A program made the translations under genes and the position numbers. DNA of 64,000 bases from positions 62,001-126,000 of the forward strand of contig OY978108.1 of the NCBI GenBank assembly GCA_963854735.1. The letters are read 5' to 3'. Under the pieces are notes generated by a model that saw only the letters and a list, made by a program, of their open reading frames with translations, made no database searches and was not told the DNA's origin. The DNA is from Marvania coccoides (taxonomy: Eukaryota; Chlorophyta; Trebouxiophyceae; Chlorellales; Chlorellaceae). Positions 10,894-21,524 of the stretch are shown piece by piece (the stretch's first letter is position 1; each line of letters starts with the position of its first letter).

Positions 10894-13800
10894 TTAAAAT
10901 CCAGCCCGCAGCGAGTGCACTTGCCTCCAGTGCGCCAGCGCCGCAGAGTGCAGCGCCTCCGTCTCCTCCTTCGCCGCCTCCTCCTTCTCCGACGTATCCG
11001 CGTCCTCTGCCGCATTCCCGCCGCTGCTGGAATCCATCTGCAGCGCAATGCTGCGCAAGAAGCTGAACGTAGACACGGTGGTCGTGGGCCGGTCCGGCTC
11101 AGCCTGAGCGGCACTAGACTCGGCTCCCTCCTCACCTCTGCCGGCTGCCGCCCCGTCGCCAGGCCCAGGCACCGCTGCGCCGCCCGTCAGCTGCGCCAAC
11201 AGGTCCGATTCGTGGCCCCGCACGTGGGACACCACCTCCGACGCCTCCGACCCAAAATGAAGCAGCAGGCGCTGCGGTCTTGTGGCCCCGCTGCCGCCAG
11301 CACCGCTGCTCTCTCCTGGGCTGGTGACCACCACGGAGATGCCCTCGCCGCTCCAGGCTGCGCCGTGGAAGGCGGCGTGCACGCCTCCAGCCACAGGCAC
11401 CACCGCTTTCATGACACAAGTGAGGCCGGCTGCCTCCAACGCTGCCAGCACTCTGGCGATGCCTAGAGGGCCGGGCTGGGTGGTGACTGCCGCCACGGAG
11501 GCGCGATGGGGCAGCGCCTGCCAGCGCTGGTAGAACTCGGAGGGGGAGAGCGCGCGGGCGGCAGGCGCCAGCAGCTGCAGCGGGGACACCGCATAGGGGC
11601 GGCATCGCAGCGCAGGCAGCCCCATCGGGACCTGAAAAAGATGGGAGAGAGTGTGTGTGTGTGTGTGAAGAAAATAACATTGATTGCTGTGAAACATATC
11701 TAAATGCATGATTCTATTGGTATACAAAGTAAAATACGCGAAGGACACCATAAACAAACCGTAAAAACGTGAAAACCCAAAGCAAAATGTTTACCTGCAC
11801 GGGGAGGCTCAACGCGGGCTGCACCAGTGGCCACCCAAAGCCCGACACCCTGAGGGCGACCTCCCAGTCGGTGGACTCGCGCGGAGGCAGCGTGGCCAGG
11901 CGGAAGGTCAGTGGGCGGCGGTTTCCGGCAACGGGGCCCCCGAGCAGCAGCGTGGCCGCCACGCCCGCGATGGACTGGTTCGTGCGGTTGGTGGCCACGC
12001 AGCGCAGCCGGATGGTGCCAGCTCCTGGGTCAACTGTGTGTGATAAGGTGAGAGACACCGGGGACGCAGGTCCGGTGACTTCTGTGCCAACAGCTGTACT
12101 GCTGTGCGTGCTGCCGCTTTCCAGCACCTCTGCTAGGTCCAGCAGTGAGGGTAGACCCCCTGAGGGCGCGTTGGAGGCGGTGGCGACCACCGCTGCTGCC
12201 CCTCCGGCTGCTGCGATGGACTTTGCCAGCGCAGCAGACTGCAGCTGCTCCAGCAGCTTGCGGTAGCGCATGGACTCGGGGGCCGCGAACAGCGCGCGCG
12301 CACAAGGGAGCGTGGAGGGGTAGGAGGCTGCATCATCGGTGGAAACCAACTCAACGACCATTGGCCCTTCAGGCTCTTGCTGCGCCGCTGCTGCAGCAGC
12401 GCCAGTGGCTGCATGCTTTGCCGCAGCACCGCGTTTGGGGGACGGCATCATCGAGGCGACGACAGACACCGTAGTGGCAGTCTTTCCGGTCTTCTTCTCC
12501 TTGCCAGCAGTGGCCACTGGCTTGAGGAGCTCTTGAATGCGAGCGAGGCGCTCCGCGGTGCCAGGCGCCAGCCCCTGCCCCGCACGCGCCCCCGCCACCT
12601 TCTCCAGCAGCCCCGCCACAGGCGCCAGCTGTCCCTGCAGCTTCCCTGTGTGATTCGCCGCCACCAGCCGGGCCAGCCGCTCTAACGACAGCACAGCCAC
12701 TTCTTCGGCTTCACCAGCCCCTGCTGCCACCCCAGCGTCATGCCTGCCCCCTGCCATGCCGCCCTCCTTCGCGCGAAGGCAGCCTTCTGCGATGGCAGCG
12801 GCGGCGCTGGTACCGGCACCAGCTGCCCCCGCCCCGTCCCCCACTCGCGCCTCCAGCAGCAGGCCGTGCACCGCGTCTGCAAGGCCCGTCCATGCGGCGT
12901 CCACCACGCTGCGCAGCTGCACGTGGCAGGCGCACAGCCACACCGCGCGGGGGCGAGCCACGGGATGCAGCGCCCTCCAGTTGGCGGCAATCTGCAATAG
13001 GAGACCTTGCAGCTCGCCGTCCAGCTCCCTGGATCGCCGAATCAGCGGCGCAAACACCGACACTCCTTCCTGAGCGGGCGCCGCGCCCCCTGCGGGCGCT
13101 GTCGCGGGTTGCGGCGGGGGTGGCGCATCGGCAGCGTCGGCCGCCCGGAGATTCGTGCGCAGCGCCCTCCCCAGGGTGATGCAGCGCAACAGCAGCTGCA
13201 GCCACATGTCTGCGGCAGCGGTGGTGCCGGTGGTGGGCACCCCAGCGATACGGTCCCATCCAAGGCACGGCTTCGTCCCCAACAGCGCCAGCTTCGCCAG
13301 CGCCAGCCAGTCAACCGCCGCCGCCGCCGCCTGGGCGGCGGAAGCCTGCGCCACGGCGTGGCTCCCCGCCGCCACGGCGTTGGCGGTGGTCACCGCAGCG
13401 GGGCGAGGGTGGGTGAGCAGCATGTACAGCAAGCTTCCTACCAGCTCCTCCCTAAAAACGGGGTCTCTGTAGCGGGAGTGGGGGGGAGGCCCAGTGGTGT
13501 CTGACGTCACCCCGCTGATGCACTCTTTGATGGAAGGGTCCAGTAGGAGCTGCTGCAGCTGCGGGGGGGCGGGCGCGGGGGCGGCGGGCTGCCCGCGGCT
13601 GCGAGGCGGCGGCGGCAGCGGCGTGGCCCAGTCGTGAGCGGCTGCGGCGGACCAGAAGAGGAAGAAGGCGTTGACGCGGTCGGCGCCGGCCGGCAGGGCA
13701 GCGATCATGGGGGGGAGGAAGGGAAACAGCCCCGCTCGCTGCACTGACGGCAAGATTTCGAGGTGGCGCAGGAGCAGGGAGAGCACCGCGCGCTGGGCCA

Positions 13801-15071
13801 CGGCGCGCTGGTGAGGGCCTGCGGCCTGGGAGGCGCGCACCGCGGCGGCGATGGCGGAAGGGAGCAGTGCTTGCAGGGTGGAAGAGGCAGCGTCCATCTG
13901 CACGAGATAACGAAATGATTGAAAAAAATACAGCATGTTTAGGTTTAACAAGTTTTGTGAAAACCAGGCTTTAAATGACGCTAAGAGCAAAGAACAGCGG
14001 GTTAATATGAATAACAGTATACATACATATTAAATACATATTACGCACCTGTGCCAGGCCGAAAAGACCTTCGGCAGCTGCCAGGATCGCCGGCGGGTCC
14101 CCTGAGCGCACCATCTCGCCCAAAAACGCAGCAGCCTCCTCAAACGCGTGCGCCCGCCCCGCCATGGCGTCCCCAGGCAGCGAATCCAGCGGCATTTGGT
14201 CCGCGCGCAGCTGCACAGCCTGCAGGTACGCCCCCAACAGCGGCGGCACGTCAGGCAAAAGCCCAGCAGGCAAAGCACGGAAACGGGCCAACGCCGCGCC
14301 AAAAATGGCATCAATCGCCAGAACTGCCGCTTCCGCGAGGTCGGCGCGCACCGCCGCTGCTTTGGCAGCCTCGGTGCCGGGTGGGGTCGCCTCTGACGCA
14401 GGCGCCAACCGCTTCTCCGCTGCCAGCAGCGCAGCTAGCGCGCGCGCTGCTGCCGCCACCACAACCGACTCATCATCCGTCAAGCCCTTTCTCGCGGCAG
14501 CGACGGCGCCGTACAGCAGTCCCTTCACCCCGTTTCTTTCTTCGCCGCCGTCGTTTCCATTTCCATTGGCGGCGGCAGAAAATCCGCCGAGCTCCTCTTC
14601 CGCCGCTGCAGCAGGCACAGGATCGGTAGTTGCCAGGTCTAGAACGGCCTCCACGGCGGCGGCGCGCACGGCGCCGGCGTGGGAGTTAAGCGCCGCTTCC
14701 AGCCGAGCACGCACGGCGGCCTTGCTCAGCAGGCGCAGCGCGTGGTGCGCCGGCAGCAGGCTCAGCGCGCCCAGCGCCTTGACGCGCAGCTCCGGGGGGG
14801 TGCCCGACTGCAGGTCGGCGGCGATGGCGGCGGCAATACGCGCGCAGTCGGCGTCCGAGGGGGTGGCGGCGTGGACGACATCATAGGCGATACATTTCGT
14901 GGCCGGGGTAACGTTGGCATTGCCCAGGATGGCCTGGCAGATGATGACAACGTAGGAGCCAACCTCCCTGCCTGCAGACAGCAGGCCTAGGATGGCTAAT
15001 AAGGAGCGAGACTGTCGGGAGGGATCGCCTGAAACCACCTCCTCTCGCAGGTCGATTTGTGGGGCTGCCAT
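10894..15071 (-). CDS. TPLATE: TPLATE, subunit of the TPLATE endocytic adaptor complex
   Basis: Three exons (14049-15071, 11795-13897, 10894-11631) in phase 0 give 1287 residues, close to plant TPLATE (about 1180). The N-terminus (RQSRSLLAILGLLSAGREV) aligns with the start of plant TPLATE, and residues 1-600 are an adaptin-like alpha-solenoid. The C-terminal appendage contains RCRPYAVSPLQLL and SPSEFYQRWQALP, matching the plant motif CRPYKIPLTELL followed by SPVEFFRLWPSLP. The complex works at the plasma membrane in clathrin-mediated endocytosis. Linkers are Ala/Pro/Gln-rich. The start codon has a strong context (GCCATGG) but lies only 24 bp after the NDUFAF8 stop and in the same frame, so its promoter and leader must be inside that gene; a shared transcript is likely. 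Confidence 0.88.
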
Positions 15072-15095
15072 GGCCGTTATTTGTGCTGGTATGGG

Positions 15096-15467
15096 TCAGC
15101 GAGCTGCTTTAGACAGGGATGCACGCAGGGCGGCGCGCCAGCAGGTCTTCAGAGCGACGAATTCGCGGGTGCAGATGCCCTTTTCAACCTGAAGGCCATC
15201 AACGGTGGACAACAAAGTGAGAAGGGAGAAAAGTGTGATGGCGAGGGCAAAGAGGGGGAGCGCGCTTACCTCGGGAAGGGCGTTTTTGAGGCACACGCCG
15301 TAGTGATGGACCTGCAGCGGCGGTGGGCGAGGGAAATAGATGAGAGGAAAATCGAAAAATAAAAAGTTTGCGATGGAAACCTATCGCCAAGCCCTCACTT
15401 CTTTGTTGCACTTGATCAGGCTTTCGCTGAATGCTCTTGTGAAACGATCGCGACGAGCGCCAGACAT
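15096..15467 (-). CDS. NDUFAF8: NDUFAF8-like twin CX9C protein (complex I assembly)
   Basis: Three small exons (15399-15467, 15270-15311, 15096-15188), all phase 0, encode 67 residues. Two CX9C motifs are visible: Cys20 to Cys30, created by joining exons 1 and 2, and Cys43 to Cys53 in CTREFVALKTC. The second matches human NDUFAF8 (CAREFEALRSC). Such proteins fold as a disulfide-linked helical hairpin in the mitochondrial intermembrane space or matrix; NDUFAF8 works with NDUFAF5 in complex I assembly. The family is short (74 residues in human), so this looks complete. Introns are 87 and 81 bp with GTGAGG and GTAAGC donors. The start context is weak (CTCATGT), and no other ATG occurs in any frame of the spliced region up to the TPLATE start. 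Confidence 0.82.
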
Positions 15468-16439
15468 GAGCTATTTTATTTTTATTTTTGATCTTTTGAA
15501 CGTGAAACGATCACAAGCCGCGGAAGATCGATGTTTCCTCTGCCGCGCGTCTCATACATGGAAATGCAACAGTGATTTATTCAATATGCGTATGAACGCG
15601 CTGGGCATGGAAATGAAGTGCATGAAAGATTCCATGTGGAAAGTTTTTTTTTCTCCTGCTCCGAGTCAAGTGAACAAGAGAGACGCTTCGCGCTTGCGAG
15701 CATGGCCCGCAGCTTCATTGACCTGCATCCATGTGTGGATGGACAGATGCCAGAGCCAACGTCTCTTGGCCACGGTTCCAGTGCATCTGAAAGTGCTATG
15801 GCGAGCTGAAACCCCAGGGCAGAGTCGCCCCTGCAGAATCGGGGAGTGGCGCGGGAGCGGTTAGAGCGTCTGGTGTAACCAGTCAAATGTGCGTTGACAG
15901 CAGCTCCCCCGATTATGACCATTTTCGTTTTTTTTTTTTTTTTTTTTTCGTTGAGCACCCGCGGCAAAAGCTTGGGGAACCCACAAGTTGCGTCTCTCTT
16001 TTTGCTAATTTCCCAAATGCCCTCATTCTGTTAAACCCTCTCTCTTTTTCTGCCCTCAAGAAATTACGCTCAATTCTTTTCTCTAGCATTTGTTGTTGAT
16101 TTTAATGGAAGTATTATTTTCTTCTCGGGCACTTCCACAGCAACAGCACTTTTCTAACTGCAGCACAGCACAAACATCCAGGGGTACGGGGTAACATCAT
16201 CTAAAAACAGGGAAAGCTCTTCTAGTAACAAGTCGTTCAGGGCGGAGAAAAAGAAACAAAAAAGAAAGAGAAAAGAACAGCCCACGTTGCAGTGCCCTGC
16301 ATCAGCACGGCATCCAAATAACTGCTACATATAATAATAAAAAAAGCCGCTCGTTCTCTCTCTCTCCCTCCTTTCCTTGCTCCTCATTCGGCAGCGGCAG
16401 GCGTCACATCTATGGAATTTACGCCACACAAAATGACGC
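15468..16439. other. NDUFAF8-TPLATE upstream region and PsbQ 3' region
   Basis: No gene recognised. Contains a 21-base T run at 15928-15948. Its left part is the only obvious promoter space for the NDUFAF8-TPLATE pair; its right part is the PsbQ 3' untranslated region. Confidence 0.35.
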
Positions 16440-17479
16440 TTATGCCAACTTGGCGAGCACTGCGGACAGGGCGGCCTTGGTGTCGGCCAGCTCTTTGAGC
16501 GCGGACTCCTTGTTCTTCTTGCGCAGGGCAAAGTCAAGGGAGGCGACCTCGTCGGCAAAAGACTTCTTCAGGGCGTCGGCCTCCTTGCGGGCATCCTTGG
16601 GGAGCGCGGCGGTCAGGGAGTTGATGTCGAAGCGCAGGGTTCCGACCTGGGAATCAAAAAGAGGAGGGGAGGGGAGGGGGGGAATTAATGAGCATGCGTC
16701 GTTGAGAGGAGATACAACAAGTGAATTGGTTTGTTTAGTGTCTTACCTGGCGGCGCAGCTGCTCGCGGGCCTCGGTCCAGTACGCCTTCTGGATGAAGGG
16801 CTCGAGGTCGCCCTCAATGCGGCGCTGGGACTCGGCGACACGGGCCTTGGTAACAGTCAGGTCAGTGCGGGCCTGGGTGAGGCCGTCGCGGACGTTCTGG
16901 GGCAGGTCCAGGTCGCGGGCCTCGTAGATGATGTCGAAGCCGGCCTGGCGAGCCTTGCGGTCATCGATGATGTCCATGGCGTTGGCACCGGAGGCGGTCA
17001 GCGCGGCCACACCGGCCATGAGGCCACCCAGCACGCCGCGGCGGGACTCCTCGGCGGATGCACGCACCACGACGGTGGAGCGGGCGGCGCGGGGGGCTGT
17101 AGAGAGTCAGATTGTGGAGGAGGGGGAAAGGGTGAGAAGGGGAAAAGATGATCGAGGAATTTGGAGGCGAAATGCGATGGCTTCCGGGTTTTGTGAGCAA
17201 TAATTGGCGGTGTGAGAGTGTGCTGCTCACCAGTGCGGGCGGTCTGGCCAGCCACGAAGGCCCTGTAAAGAAGATAAAGCGAGAAAATATTGGTGAGGAA
17301 ATCGGCCGTCTTGGGCTAGTACTTTCGCAATTTCATTGTAGAAATAGAGGGTGATCAAGCGTGGATGCAGCTGAAGCCCATCGCTCCGGGGCTCAGTGCA
17401 CCAGCTCGTCGTTTTGCAGATGAAACAAACAAAAAAAGTTCTGATGCAGCGCTAACCTCTGTGTCATAGCGGTCTGCAT
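16440..17479 (-). CDS. PSBQ: PsbQ, oxygen-evolving enhancer protein 3
   Basis: Extrinsic lumenal subunit of photosystem II that supports calcium and chloride retention at the oxygen-evolving site. Four exons: 17457-17479 (23 nt), 17231-17262 (32 nt), 16747-17096 and 16440-16646, all GT-AG and in phase, giving 203 residues; Chlamydomonas PsbQ is about 199. The N-terminus has a bipartite leader: a stromal transit part ([18 protein letters not shown]...), a twin arginine (SRRG at about 53-56), a hydrophobic stretch [18 protein letters not shown] and an AxA cleavage site typical of Tat-type lumen targeting. The mature part is the four-helix bundle ([27 protein letters not shown]). The two leader exons are tiny, so the ORF beginning at 17070 alone lacks the true start. 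Confidence 0.93.
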
Positions 17480-17974
17480 ACTGATGATTTGCGTGTTTGC
17501 TGTTGGCTGCTGAGAAGAAATGAAATGGCTTGTTTTGCGGCGATTTCAAGCCGATATCAAAACTCTTCCTTTGCGCCCTGGTCTCCGTGGTCAAAGACCT
17601 CCTGACTCCCAACGTTGTAGCCGGGCCCAAAATTTCGCCTACTGAGATCTGCACCAGCCTTGTGGAGACTCTGGCAGAGTGTTAGATGGGTGAATGGGCG
17701 AGCCCTTGCCTTCTCTTCTCTTGTTTGCCTCCGCTGCTTCTGCCGCCGCCGCCTGCTCTTTCTTGCAAACTCCCAACGTCTGCAGCAGCGTGTGCGTCCC
17801 TCAAACAGCTCTCTCGACTCAAGCTGAGCCCCAAACCATGCCTTATCACCAGTTTTTACATTGCTATTCTGTACAGTATACTACTTTCAGGCCTCTCAAA
17901 TGTTCTCCAAACCCGCCGCTCCTTTCCACTTCACAGCTAAACTTAATTCATTTCCACGCCTCGGCGGATTGCGT
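17480..17974. other. PsbQ promoter region and 3' region of the RpiA-like gene
   Basis: No coding signal recognised. A minus-strand TGTAA (TTACA near 17855) lies about 120 bp past the stop of the RpiA-like gene. Confidence 0.35.
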
Positions 17975-19224
17975 CTACGGCTGCTGCTGCTGCTCAGCTG
18001 CTGCCGTTTCTGCACCCTGAGGCGCCGGCACCAGCACCTCCGGCTGACCACCGTTCACCCCCGGCCTCACCACCGCCCTCGCCGCCCCCACCACAAGCCC
18101 GTGCGTCACAACCCCGGGCACCCCCTCGATCTCCGCTGCGATCTCAGAATAGGGCTTGTCCTCCCCCAGGTACTTGAGCCCGTCATAAAACTGGATGTCA
18201 ATAATCATGTGGCCCTCAGGTGTCAGCACGGGGGAGTTTCCGCCACGAGGGTTTGCTACGGGGTCAAACGATCTCCGCCTGACCTCCGCATCCCCCAGGA
18301 ACGCGTCATCCAGCTCCTCCCCCACGACTTCCCACTCCTCGCTGCCTTCAATCACCACCGGCACGTCGCCGTGCAGCCGAGAGGTGGCGGTGCACGCGGT
18401 GGGGGTCTGCGCAACCACTATCACGCGGCCGGCTGCCGCTGCCAGCAGCTCCCGCAGCCGAGGGAGAGAGGGTTGGCCTGTTTGTGGCCCGTTGGGCCCC
18501 CTGCCGACGATGTAGGTAATGCACGCGTCTGAGCCGCTCTGGGCGTCCACGGCGTCGGCCACGTCCACCAAGAGGTCGATTGCGGCGGTGGGTTCGGTCT
18601 GGGGGACGCCGTGGAAGGCGCACTCGGAGGCAGAGACGTCTGAAGAGGGGACGCACCTGACGCCCTGCAGTTAGGTATTGACGAAGAATAAATAAGGGAG
18701 CAGAACTGAAATAACGGGTGGTTGCATTCAGACAATACAATGGCGCTGGATTTGAGCATTTCAGCGGCATATTTTAAAGCAAATTATTCGAGGAGTGGCG
18801 AAAAGAGGTATGCAATGCTTGGAGGGCAGGTAATGTTGGTACCAAACAAGTACGTGCCTGCAGGCGGCCGTCGGTGAGGCGCTCCGAGACCTCCCGAATG
18901 ACCTCGTTGACTGCGACGCCTGTGCCTAGGCCGACCGTCATATTGCTGCTGATAAAAGAGTCGGCCAGTAGCCTGGCGACTGCCCTGTCAATAGAAACGG
19001 ATGAAAGAAGGGGGAAGAAGCATGAGATTGTGGTTGGTGCAATGGGAGGATACCGGTTTTTTTCCTTCTAAAATTGTTGAGAAGAGAGGGCGGCGGCAGC
19101 AAAACCGACGGTGACCAGAAAGAAATATGGTTTGGATGTACGAGGACAATGTTTGGCTTCAACATTCGGCAAAACCGCACCGCATATCGCCAGCGGCGCT
19201 GCTGTCGCTCGCTTCAGCGCGCAT
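17975..19224 (-). CDS. divergent RpiA-like (ribose-5-phosphate isomerase superfamily) protein
   Basis: Exons 19181-19224, 18858-18984 and 17975-18664 give 286 residues. The nucleotide-like binding loop GLGTG sits at 33-37 and the C-terminal block IQFYDGLKYLGEDKPYSEI with GVPGVVTHGLVV matches RpiA. The middle is abnormal: the catalytic DGADEVD is DVADAVD here, and the lysine motif that follows it is replaced by YIVGRGPNG. Because the catalytic Lys appears absent, isomerase activity is doubtful; plants have a comparably divergent NagB/RpiA-like paralogue. The 5' exon is inferred from phase agreement and a GTGCGG donor. Intron 2 needs a GC donor (CAG then GCACGT), since no GT donor keeps the frame. 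The gene is divergent from the thioesterase. Confidence 0.75.
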
Positions 19225-19572
19225 TTTAAGCGATCGTGAAGGGATTTTTGGCTGAATTTTAGATCGGGAAATGGGGGTGCATGCGGGGCGACAAGAGCTG
19301 CGGGGCACCCTCAAAACGCCGATGGCACTCATTGTGAATTAAATTAGGCACTGCATGGTGGGAAATTGGCCAAGGGGATGCAACTTTGACTGCAGTTGGC
19401 GTTCTTTTGCCTCAGCGAGAAAAAAATCAAGATATTTTTGCAAAATTTCGCGAGCCACCGTAAATAGAATTAATCTACAACGCATAACAAGGCTGCATGC
19501 CCAGCGGCCAGCGACGATTGTTAACTTTTGACCCATCTTTTCCGTGGCAAATAATGAATAAATAAAAGAGAC
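19225..19572. promoter_or_regulatory. bidirectional promoter region
   Basis: 348 bp between the ATGs of the RpiA-like gene (-) and the thioesterase (+). No coding signal. It must hold both promoters and leaders. No TATA box stands out. Confidence 0.4.
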
Positions 19573-20502
19573 ATGTTTCGGTCGATATCCAGTGCCACTC
19601 GCTGTACGCGGGTGGCCACCTTGATTGCCGAGAATTTTCTGGCAACGACGGGGCCTAGGGGGGTGGACGCTGTCGTCGGCGATGCCCTGCTTCCCGCCAT
19701 CGCCACGCAGCTCAGCCCTGCCTCCAGCTCTGGCTGGGTCACCAGAGGATTCTCCACCAAGCGCAGCAACGGCTCCAACACCTCCAAACAGTGGGAGCTG
19801 CTGCACCACCAGGTAAATAAACCCCACAGTTTCCCCTCACCCTTGAATTATAAAAATATCTTCTCCGTCACACTGAAGCCAATGCACCCCCTCCCTCCCT
19901 CCCTCCTTCACCCCCCCCCCCCCCCCCCCCTCTCATTTTTTCAGGGCTATGACGTCAACCCCTGCAACTCTCCGCTGCACCCCGCAGTCACGGAAGCAGG
20001 CATCGAGCCGGACAGCGACGAAGAACTTTCGGTTCAAGACGCCTACACCCCTGAAAGCGCCTGCTTTGGGTGCGGCCCGGCCGCCGCCGACGGCCTGCAC
20101 TTGCGTAGCTTCCGCGTGCCGGGCGGGCTGGAAGCCTCCATCAGCATAGACCCCAAGTACTGCGCCTTTCCCGGCATTGTCAACGGCGGCATTGTGTCGG
20201 CACTCTTCGACTGCCACGGCAACTGGACGGCCGCCATTGCGTTGATGGACCGCGGGTGCCTCCCTAAACCCCCATTGACGCTCACCTTTGAGATGCTGGT
20301 GACCTACAACGAGCCCACGCCACCCAATGAGCCTCTCATTGTGAGGAGCGACATCGTTAAAGTGAAAGAAAGCGGTGAGGTGGGGGGGAAGGCCACGGTG
20401 CAGGTGGACCTGTCGCTGCACCAAGTGGTGGGCGGACACGAGAAGCTGCTGGCCACAGGCAGCGGGATTTTCAAGAAGCTGGGCGCCCTGAGGGCGCTCT
20501 GA
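19573..20502 (+). CDS. hotdog-fold acyl-CoA thioesterase (PaaI/THEM4-like)
   Basis: Two exons (19573-19812, 19945-20502) with a phase-0 GT-AG intron give 265 residues. Residues 1-80 are a basic, Ser/Ala-rich leader of mitochondrial or plastid type. The hotdog domain occupies about residues 110-262: CFGCGP near 118, the helix motif FPGIVNGGIVSALFDCHGNW with its Asp, and beta strands LTLTFEMLVTYNEP and GGKATVQVDLSL. Such enzymes hydrolyse acyl-CoA thioesters. The CFGCGP start of the domain is typical of the THEM4/PaaI branch. The intron ends with a 20-base C run at 19911-19930, just before the acceptor, in place of the usual T-rich tract. The EMC6 gene converges from the right, with 196 bp between stops. 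Confidence 0.8.
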   Translation: MFRSISSATRCTRVATLIAENFLATTGPRGVDAVVGDALLPAIATQLSPASSSGWVTRGFSTKRSNGSNTSKQWELLHHQVNKPHSFPSPLNYKNIFSVTLKPMHPLPPSLLHPPPPPPLSFFQGYDVNPCNSPLHPAVTEAGIEPDSDEELSVQDAYTPESACFGCGPAAADGLHLRSFRVPGGLEASISIDPKYCAFPGIVNGGIVSALFDCHGNWTAAIALMDRGCLPKPPLTLTFEMLVTYNEPTPPNEPLIVRSDIVKVKESGEVGGKATVQVDLSLHQVVGGHEKLLATGSGIFKKLGALRAL

Positions 20503-20698
20503 CGAACGAATGAAGAACAGAAATATTTTTTTAATTGCTTCTCTCTCAAGGCATGCTGGCGATCTGAACTTTCTTGTGCTCGGTGCTTGATTGTCCCTCT
20601 GTTTAAATGAGAGCTGTGTTTTGTTTGATCAATTTCGTCAAGAACAAAAAATTGTTGCGTTTGTTTGGGTTTTCATTTTTTTTTTATTCTTCTTTATG

Positions 20699-21349
20699 CT
20701 AAAACAGATACACCAAATTGTTTGATAGTGTCCAAAAAAGGATGAATGTGAGGAGCTCGGTCTGAGACATGAGGCCTGAAACGAACATGGGGGCCCTGCA
20801 GAACACAAGATTTGGTTCTCCGTAATCAGTTGACGGTACCAACTAAATTTGCAATCAACGCACGCGGAGAAGAGGAAGAACAGCTCACCAGCCTACATAA
20901 TATTTATTGGGGTTGAATCCGCATTTCACAAACATTGCACCAGCATTCTGCAGCAGTAAATGGTCAACGTCGGTTTTGATATTTGTTGAAGGCAAGCAGA
21001 GAGAGGTAGACTCACCAAGAGCTGCAAGGCGATGAACAACAAGAATCCCTTAAACCCTGTGACGCCGAGGATGCCCGTCACGATACCAGCCACCAGCGCC
21101 GAGAAAATTCTCCTGCAGAAAGGCAGGGGCGGTGAGCAGTGAGCGCTGGCTTGGCATCAAGGCATTGATTTAAAAGAGCTCGTGGGCGAAACCGCAAGTG
21201 TTCCCCTTCTAATCCATGTAAAATATGTGAACAATAGCTCACGTGTAGCCCAAGAGTTGCAAATTCTCCTTCACATGTCTTTGGTGATGCACCACCAAAC
21301 GGCTTCCGTGCGTGCCTCCCGGTTGCACAAGCTGCGGTTCTTGCTGCAT
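20699..21349 (-). CDS. EMC6: ER membrane protein complex subunit 6 (EMC6)
   Basis: Assembled from four short exons: 21243-21349, 21016-21112, 20889-20947 and 20699-20795. All junctions are GT-AG and in phase, giving 119 residues; plant EMC6 is about 120. Diagnostic segments are NLQLLGYTRIFSALVAG and GILGVTGFKGF near residues 29-60, matching the family motif (N...Y.R...S...G..AGILG.TG), and the C-terminal FILFWTLSNNLVYLF, matching plant FVLFWTFAYDLVHIF. Three hydrophobic helices are visible. EMC6 is a core membrane subunit of the ER insertase that inserts tail-anchored and polytopic proteins. The gene starts only 175 bp after the stop of the coiled-coil gene on the same strand. Confidence 0.88.
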
Positions 21350-21524
21350 TATTTATCTTGGAGGAAGCCTCCTCGAAGGATTTTGAAACTGAAACTAATA
21401 ATTTTGATCACTAAAAGCAAACTAAAGCTCTCTGTATATTGCGTTGAAGCTCAAATGCGTACTGTTTGCCAACGTTTAAACAGATAATAATATGATTTGT
21501 TTATGCAACCTCTATAGCAGGTTT

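Noticed and set aside
12145..13504. Plus-strand Arg/Ala-rich ORFs over TPLATE
   Set aside because: GC-rich shadows of the TPLATE exon.
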